A DNA stretch of 64,000 nucleotides from Gordionus sp. m RMFG-2023 (taxonomy: Eukaryota > Nematomorpha > Gordioida > Chordodea > Parachordodidae), in the NCBI RefSeq assembly GCF_954871325.1, contig NC_088778.1:6605743-6669742 (forward strand), given 5' to 3'. A model generated the notes under the pieces. It made no database searches. It worked only from the letters and a program-made list of their open reading frames with translations, and was not told the DNA's origin. A program made the translations under genes and the position numbers. Positions 37,001 to 46,000 of this stretch are shown here, piece after piece. The first letter of the stretch is position 1; each line of letters begins with the position of its first letter.

Positions 37001-40000
37001 ATAGTTCGTGAATCAGTTGGGGGTTTTAGAAGATAAAAATAAAACCATTTGCTCGATTATATTAATTTTATTCAAAAGGAATAAAAAATAAATATGCATT
37101 TGAGAAAAGAGAGAAAAAAAGAGATAATTAGAAAAGATAATAATAGAAGAAAAAAATGGTTAAAGGAATGGGGGGGGGGTGGTGGTATTTTTATTTAAAT
37201 GGAACTTAGGCATTCCCTGTTTAGAAAAATGTATTATTCCTTCAACGAGATTTAATATTTACTCGGAAAACAAAAATGAATTATTAAATAATACACGAGC
37301 AAGACCTTATGGTTTAATTACAAATGATTATAATATAGATAGATAAGGTTTATTTATTATTTTTAAATAAAATAAAATGAAGGTTAAAATTGAATGAAGA
37401 TGAAAATTAAAATACACGATCAACAAATCTCGAATAAAAATTATCACTGTCGTAATGGAACGAGAGAACCTCGTGACACGTAGATCTTTTTTAAAAAAAA
37501 GGGTTAAATCGGTTCGTTATAACAAAAATAAATAAGCAAGGCTATGAGCCTATTCACTAGAGCCTTTCTAGCCTTAGAGAAATCTGGGTGTCATTATAAT
37601 AAAATAAATGCAAACTATAAATATATATTATATTAACCCTTTCTATGTCAAAATATGGAAACTACTCGGAATTTAATTGATATATAGGTAAGCAGACGAT
37701 AAAGTTTTTAATGTGCAAAAGGCTCGAAATATCCAAATTTTTGGAAACGCTATTTTGCAAAACTCCATTTTTTAAGGTAATTAATCTTAACCAGGGTTTG
37801 CAGGTCCCCCCCCCCCCATAACGGTGCTCCCATAATTTATTCTTCAACATGCAGAGACCTCCTTCCCACAAAACTTTCGCAATTTTAACGTTTTTAATTG
37901 ATAAATAATATTTTTTAGAAACAGTATATGTTTAATGAATATTATATTTTTTGATGTTGAAATAATTGTTAATGAATTTATTTCATTTATTAAACGAGTG
38001 ATTGAATTAAGAGTTATTAGACATAGAATTTATTTATCATCCAAAAATAAAATGGTGGAGGCATATCTAGACATGGCTTCACATGTAGGGAGTACAGTAC
38101 ATTCTGTCAATATGCAGTTGCAATTCTAAGATTCGTTCTTAATAAAGAGCGACAAAATAATGGTACAACTCTATTAAAATTGACTAATTTTATCGCTATA
38201 TTGCTAAAAACGCGATTTCAAATAGTGCTACAGATAATTTTTTACCACAATTTGACAATTTTGACCAGAAAACCCTGATCCTAACGTTAAGTTGAGAAAT
38301 AATTTTGAAAGCGATTATGGGAAGGGTTGTGAACCCAAATTAGGGATTAGAATTGTTTAGTTGGATATTCTGAGACCACAGACCAAACCGAAACCAATTT
38401 ATGGGTAACCCATCTAACCCAGAGTACTATGGACCCGGCGCGGGTTCGGACCTCTTTAAGAAAATTAGTTAGTTCTTACAATCAAAAATTTCCGCTAAAT
38501 AAAGTTTTAAATTCCTGAACCGGGTTCACAACCCTGATTATATAGAATTAAATAAAATCTTCGCATTAACCAATGTAATTCGTCCTATTATTAAATTTTT
38601 TTAAAAAAATAAATAATATAATTGTTTTGTTAATTATACATATTAAAATTTTTCAAAATTATTACGAGGAAGACATGCTATACGATATATAATAATTTGC
38701 TAAGAACTATTAAAAATGAATGAATAAAAAAAAGGAGGAATAGATAGGAATAGGATGAACAAGGAAAGGGGAAGTGGGGTTGGAATGAAGTACGAGAGAG
38801 AAGGTATTTATATATATTTTTATCGGAAAAAATTATAAATTTCAAAAAAATCAAATTAGATGACTTTTAATTTAATTTTTTTATAAATATAAATATACTA
38901 TGGATGGATATGAAATAATAATTATATCATTTATAGGAAATTTTATAATATAACTAATTTGATAGATATAAAAAAAATGTTTTTTATAATAATTACGTGA
39001 GCATGGTGAAAAATAATTTAATTCTATAAATGTCGTCAATGAATGAGGGATTTCAAAAATCCGGAAGTAAACCTAATAAGTGTTAAAATTAAATGGTGGC
39101 AATTTTTAATTTTATAATATAAAAAAACTATTATCTCTAAAAGGTTCAAATTTTCTAAAAAAATAAAGGTGTTATTTTTTTTCTCGTTTAATACATATTT
39201 GATATAAAATAATTCGTTAATACGTCAAATCAATAAATAATGGCCCGGGTAGGGTCTATTTTTTAAAAATAATCTCGGGTTCGGGCTGAGTCGGGCTTAA
39301 TATTTTATAAAAAATTTCGGGCCGGGTGGGGCCAATGCCCGCTAATAATGCCTAGACTGAAGATGCATTCATAATGCATGCATTTGAAAGCGTCGTTGAA
39401 TGCAAATCAGCTGGAACTGCCATTTTGGTAATCCATATAATAATTATTCTCGTGTTAAAAGCTACTATTAAATTGATAACTTGCTCCCTTATTATTTCGA
39501 TGATCAGGCAATTCTTTGATAAAGTATGCGTAAGACATAGGAATAAATTGGGCTCTCGTTTAAAATTTTTAGTAATGATATGGGTAACCAAAATAGCGTC
39601 CCCAGCTGTTTTTCATTGATGTACACTTTTAATGAACGCATCGTCAGTCTAGGTATTATTATATGTCATTAGGTGGGGTTAAATTTTTAAATATGATATC
39701 ATTACATTTTGTCTAAATTAATTCGGGCCGGGCGGGTAAATAATTTATTTTTATTTCCGGTCTAGCTTTTAACTATATTTCTCTCGTTTCTATCACTCAC
39801 TTTTTTTTCCCCATTTCATTTTCCCATTCCATTCCCATTCTTGTAAAATATGATTTTAATTTCGATTATTTCAAAAATTTGACACAAGTCAGGATAATAT
39901 GACCTCAAAAATTATGTATACATATTTTTTTAAAACAAATATAATTTGAGATTTAAAATCAATTATAAAAAAAAAATAATATAATGGGAAAGGAAAACAA

Positions 40001-43000
40001 TGTTGCGAATTGTGAAAAGATTTTTCACGCGAAATTAAAAAAAAAAGATTAAAGAAAAGCATGGAATGGGAAGAGAATACGAGAGGGTGGAAATCGATAC
40101 TTTCTTAAAATCCATTAAAAATTAAAATCGATGGGGGGGGGGAGATATTTATAAAATAATAAAATTGTTATCATATGTTTTTTTTGTTTAAAAGCTTTGC
40201 AAAATATAACGGTTAGATTTCGCTCAAAGTCTGGCGGTAAAATTTTTTTTAGACCTAAGCCCGGCCCGTGTCCCAACTTTTTAGAAGTGGGAAATATTAT
40301 ATCAAACTCAAAATATTTATTTTATTTCCCTATTTTAAAGTCAAGAAAAATAACGGTTCAAGGTTCTGATTTGTATAAAAAATAATAATATCGGATCGGT
40401 TTTAACCATTTCGCAGATAAATTTATTAGAATCTTGTAGAAATAATCTTTCAAAATTCTCTTCCGTCAAATTATATCTATAAGGAGAGAAAGAATAAATT
40501 GTATTGTTGAGTGGGTAGCTTGGCAAACAGTATTTAAAAAAAATTAGTTATTAATAATCAAAAGATTCAAACCGGTTGACTGTTATATATAGAGGTTAAT
40601 ATCCGGCTCGGTTTAAATTTTGTAATTAAAGACTCGGTTTTCCGAGAGACTCGATCAACCCATCTCCATCAATAAAAATCAAAATTTTCGAAAAATCTGG
40701 TCCAATTACATCAAAATTTACTCAGATATCAAAATTTTAAAGTTCATTTTGGCCACACATTAGTCGTTACTCTATAACACTCATGGTCATGGTCATTACT
40801 GGGTTTGGGCCGACCTTAAAGAAAATAGCTTCTCTCCGCTCTTTCAAACTTTGTCGTTTCACCGAGATTATAACTCGATGACAATGGGCTTTAGCGTGAA
40901 TAATTAACAAGAGTCTAACGGTTAATTAATAAATATACAGTAAAACCTGTCTAATTTTGGTACCGTTTGGCCAAGATTTTTTGCCCAACTTAGACAGTTA
41001 GTTGCCCAATATATCAAGACTTTTTTTTAAAAAAAAATTCTAACATCAGTTAATAGGAATTTGATTGAGGCTCAAAATTTTGGTAAAATCAGGGAGTTGC
41101 CCGAATTACCAAGAGCCCAAAATTAGAAAATGTTTTGATTCACACCCTATTGCAAGAACCGAACCGGATTAAAGTGCAATTATTTTTAAAAAAAAAATTG
41201 GTAAAGGACTTTTGACCTTTATTGTAAAAATATGCGAATAAATTAAATTTTCTAGAAAAAAACAGCCGTGACCATTAACATTTAAAATAAACATCGAATT
41301 TTCGAAAAAATAAAATACCATTCATAAAAATAATATTTCCATTCCATATTTTATATATTTTTTTTAGCAAGAATGTGCTATTTATTGAAAATTTTTAAAA
41401 TATGAATATGAATTTAAATAATAATAAAAAGACAACCAGCCAAATAAAATCATTAATAATCTAACACTTTTACTTCTCCTTTCTATCTGTCTAAATGGAA
41501 ATGAAAGATTTATTTTTTGACAAATACTGCAGATTGAAACCCTGCAGTATCCCTGTTTCCCAAGCTCATAGGATTTTCCACCCAAAGTTTATCATTCTTT
41601 TCGCTAAGTGAGATCTAATATCATCGATTTGTACGAAACCACTTGAAACGCATTGTTCCCGTTTTGCATAACGAAACGCAAACGCTCAATTAGATAGCCT
41701 CTATCTTTAACTCCATTTAACATAATTAAAACCAGAGTTTGAATCGGCTTTTATTAAGCCCAAATCTTTAATAGAAGGATTTTAATCTTTCTAAAGTATT
41801 GTTAAATTCTCTATTTTAAAATGTTTTTTTTAACGACATTGATCTAAGGAAGAGGATGGTAAATAAAAAATAATCGAAATATCTAATCGGTTATCGGACC
41901 GATTTTTGTGTGAATACCGAATTGGGATGGATGAAGAATTAGCGATTCTCGGCGCCATACTAAATAGAAATACTGTAAAACTTGCCCAATTTGGGCTTTT
42001 GATAAATTCTTCCCCTTAATTTGACCCAAAATTTTGGGTCACAATCGAATTCCTTCGATAAATCGTACTGTTTAAGTTGGGTAAAAATCTTGGACGGTGC
42101 CCAAATTAAATAGGTTTTACCATGATTTGTGAGGAAAAAATATTTTAGATGAAATATGATTCGAATTTAGTTTCAAATTAAAAAAAAAATATGACGTAAT
42201 AAGCACTAATTAAAGTTAGGTTCAAAAGAAAAATGGAATATAATTTACAAGGATGGGTCAAGTGATATGTGAAATAAATTGGGAGGGGAGGGAGGAGAGT
42301 GTTCTTAAGAAAAGGGTGTATATGCTAATTTAATAATTGGTTTATAAAACTTTCATTTCATTCACATTACGATTTATTTCGAACAATTAATTTCAATTTC
42401 ATTTGAGATACAAAACGTTTGCGGATAAAACAGTAGATAAGTCAATCCTGTAAGTATTAATTAAAATCCCTTAATAAACTTGACAAAACTAGGCTAACAA
42501 TTTTATATTATCTTTAATTTATTCAACATATCTAAATAAGTAGAGTCGTTAAAGTATCGTCTTACTGTATCCAAAATATTTTATGTATCGGAATCAAATA
42601 CGTCTTGATCCTAAATGATAGTCAATTCTCTATTTTTTAGGCTGTGTCTAAAACCCCAATTTTTTTTAAAAAAAATATGAAAAGTTTCAAAATATTCGCA
42701 AATTTTAAAGAAATCGAAAAAACTTTATTGATTTTATTAATGTTTCGAAAGTTTGTGAATTTAATTTTTTTTTGATATTTTAAACAGTCTCAATAAAAAA
42801 GAAATAAAAAAAAAAGTTTAATTTTCACATAAAAATTTTTTTTCAAAAATGGAAATATTTTAAAATTAATTAAATCAATTTGAAATTATTTAACATTTCA
42901 TACCTATTTTTAAATTATAGTTTATTCTCTATTGTTTCAATACAAAAAAAATAGTCAATTTCTCACATAAATTATTACCTACAAATAGTGTTTTTAAACG

Positions 43001-46000
43001 GCTAAACTGAATAATTTATCCAGGTATTAGGCAAGATTTTGTTTGTAGAAGGAACAAAGGTTTGGACATCTATTAGCGAAATCCCGAGGCTTAGGCTATA
43101 TTTTTCTGGCTAAAATATTGAGTTAGCCGTTTTTAAAAATCGGCTCAAAACGAGCCGTTTAACAACACTACCTACAAATTTAAAAAATAAAAAAAAAGAT
43201 ATCTAAATTGTTTATTATTTGATTAAAATAATTAATCCAAATTATATCTTAAATAGAAAAAAAAATTGATTTAAATCTTTTTGTTTAGTGATTGACGTTT
43301 TATAATATTATGTAGAAGTGAAGTCACTGTCAGAGCGATTTAAAAAAATTTTAAAACCAGATTTCTCTTGAATTCACAGGTAACGCGAATTCGCTGCATA
43401 AATGAGGGGTTACTATTCCAGCATGTGTATATCATCAACCCTATGAATTTCAGATAATTTTTTAATATTTGTGTAATTATTTTTAAAAAATATATAAGAA
43501 AAATTCACATGAAAATCACTAAAAATTAAAGAGTAGTTTATTAAAGTTCCAAGCTAAATTGATTGAAATTCACAGTTTGGGAACAATATACATATCGAAA
43601 TATATCTCCGGTCAAATCAAATTTTTAAAATCGCTTTTCAGTGAATGATTAAAAATCTAAGAATTGCGAATTCCATATCCAAATAGGATATATTATATTT
43701 ATTTTATACATAATTTCCTAATAACAAAAAAAATGAATCAAAATTTAATTAATTGTATGTAAATAATGTTTACAAAAAAAATACAAGTAAGAGATATTTA
43801 TTTATGTTTTTTTTCTACATGAAAAGGAATTAACAATAAGCCATTAAAGTTGCTCATATTTTAAATGAGCTGCCATAATTTGAAATTTTCGGTTAATTTC
43901 GATAAAGATTTGTGGCCTGTCATATATATTCTAAGCAATTTTTTTTTACACTTTTGCATTGTCAAATAATGATTTATTAATTAAAAACCAAATCAATGAT
44001 CAATAATTAAAGTTAAAATATTTTTTGTTATATATATATATATATGTTAATTTTATGTGAAGTTGAGCAAAATTTCAAAACGACTAGGAACTCTGAACTA
44101 TTTTTTTTTGGGGGGGGGGGGAATATAAAATAAAATACAAGTAAACATTCGTGATAATGCAATAAATATCACCTTGGCCACGAGAAATAAAAAATTTAAA
44201 GGGGCTTATTGATTTGTTCATAGGTTTATAATTAGTTCTTCCTTTTAGTTATTGTTTTTTGCATATAGACATGAATATCAAAAGGTCAGATAAGGAAAAA
44301 ATTTGTGGATTAGAACACTCCTTTTTAAATAAATATTAAGTTAAAAATTATTTGATGTGAAATAATTTAAATATATAACAAAACCTTGATATTAAAATAG
44401 CACAATGAGTCTCCTATTTTTTAATAATTTTCATAATAAATAATTATTTATTAAATGTAACCCTATCATTTCTTCCAACAAACATAGGAAGGTATTTCTT
44501 GATAAAATTTGAAACTGTTTTATTATTAAATCAAATAGTATTGATATTAAATTATTATATATATTTTATATAATATGTATTGTATTTTTAATAAAGATGT
44601 ATTTGTCAATTATTAATTAATAAATATGTATTGAAAAAGTATTAGTGATGTTAGGGAGGGTTGCAACAAAATTACATATTGGTATTGGATAGGTGCCAAT
44701 ATTGGACTTTTAAATAAAATATTGAATCAGCTGATATTTTTTAAAATTTAACAAATACTGATTATATAAGTCAAAAATTTCTATACATATTTTTTTGTTT
44801 TATTTTTATACACATTATTTATTTTATTTTTGAAATAACTTTCTCTTTTTCATAAAAAATCTTCATAACTCTTACAATAAGAAGTAGAGATCTGCAAAAG
44901 TAAGCTGTGTTCAGGCTGGGCCTTGGAAATAATTTTAAATATATCTAAATTTATCAATTTTATGTTGAATTTTTTATGTAAAATAAAAATATTTGATTTT
45001 ATTATAGAAACCAGACGCAATTATAAAAATTAATTTATATATTTAAATAAATTCAGGCCGGGCCAGTAAATATTTTAAAAAAAATTTAACATTCGAGCTG
45101 GGTCAGAAAAATTTTTAAAAAAATTTCAAGTTCGGGCTAGGCTGGCAAAATTTTTTAAAATAATTTTGGGCCTGGCCAATCTTGAAAAATTAGGCCTGAT
45201 AGTAAATAACTAGGCCACCTATAAATTTTTATAATATTTGATTTTTTTAATGATAGAAGAAGTTAGACATTTAATAAACTAAGAAAAGAAAATTACCCAA
45301 AATTTTTGGGTGTTTGTATTTATCTAATGTTTAATTGAAACAGTGCATATAAATCAAAAAAATAATATGGAACTATATTATTATTCTTTAAAGGCTATAA
45401 CTTAATAAAGTAAGACATCATAAATACAAACTTTTATCTACAAATGTAATTACAGATAAGACATATTTTAAGAATTTAAAAAAACTCTGTAGATGTGTCA
45501 TGGTTCAATTTATTTTTGATTTGCTGTTAAGCTTAGGATAACAGCTTTTGAACTAAAAGCCCAATTTTGGTTTGTCTTAAGTGTTTGGTGGCATTGTTTT
45601 TCTCGTATTTATTTTTGTTTATTTCACTTATTTTATTTTTCATTTCTTTTTTTTCTCTCTTTTACTTTTTAGGCTGTTTAAAGCTATATAGCCACCTAAA
45701 CAGCCGGATGTTTGGAAATAAGTTGAAGCAGGACAGTCTAACTTTTTTATTTAATTTTAAAAATGTGGATAAGTGAATATTTTGAATTATAAAAATTTTA
45801 TTATCAAGTGATTTGGGATAAATAACAGATTGGATCGGTAAAAGAAATGTAAATAGGTTTAGCTCTAATGTGTTGTAACATATCAATAACACTTGGGGAG
45901 AATGTATTGGTATCATTTGGCCAACTTAAAATGTGTATCAGATGGTTACAATATATTTTAAAAGTATTAATAACACATCTGCAGGCTTAAAATTACCAAC

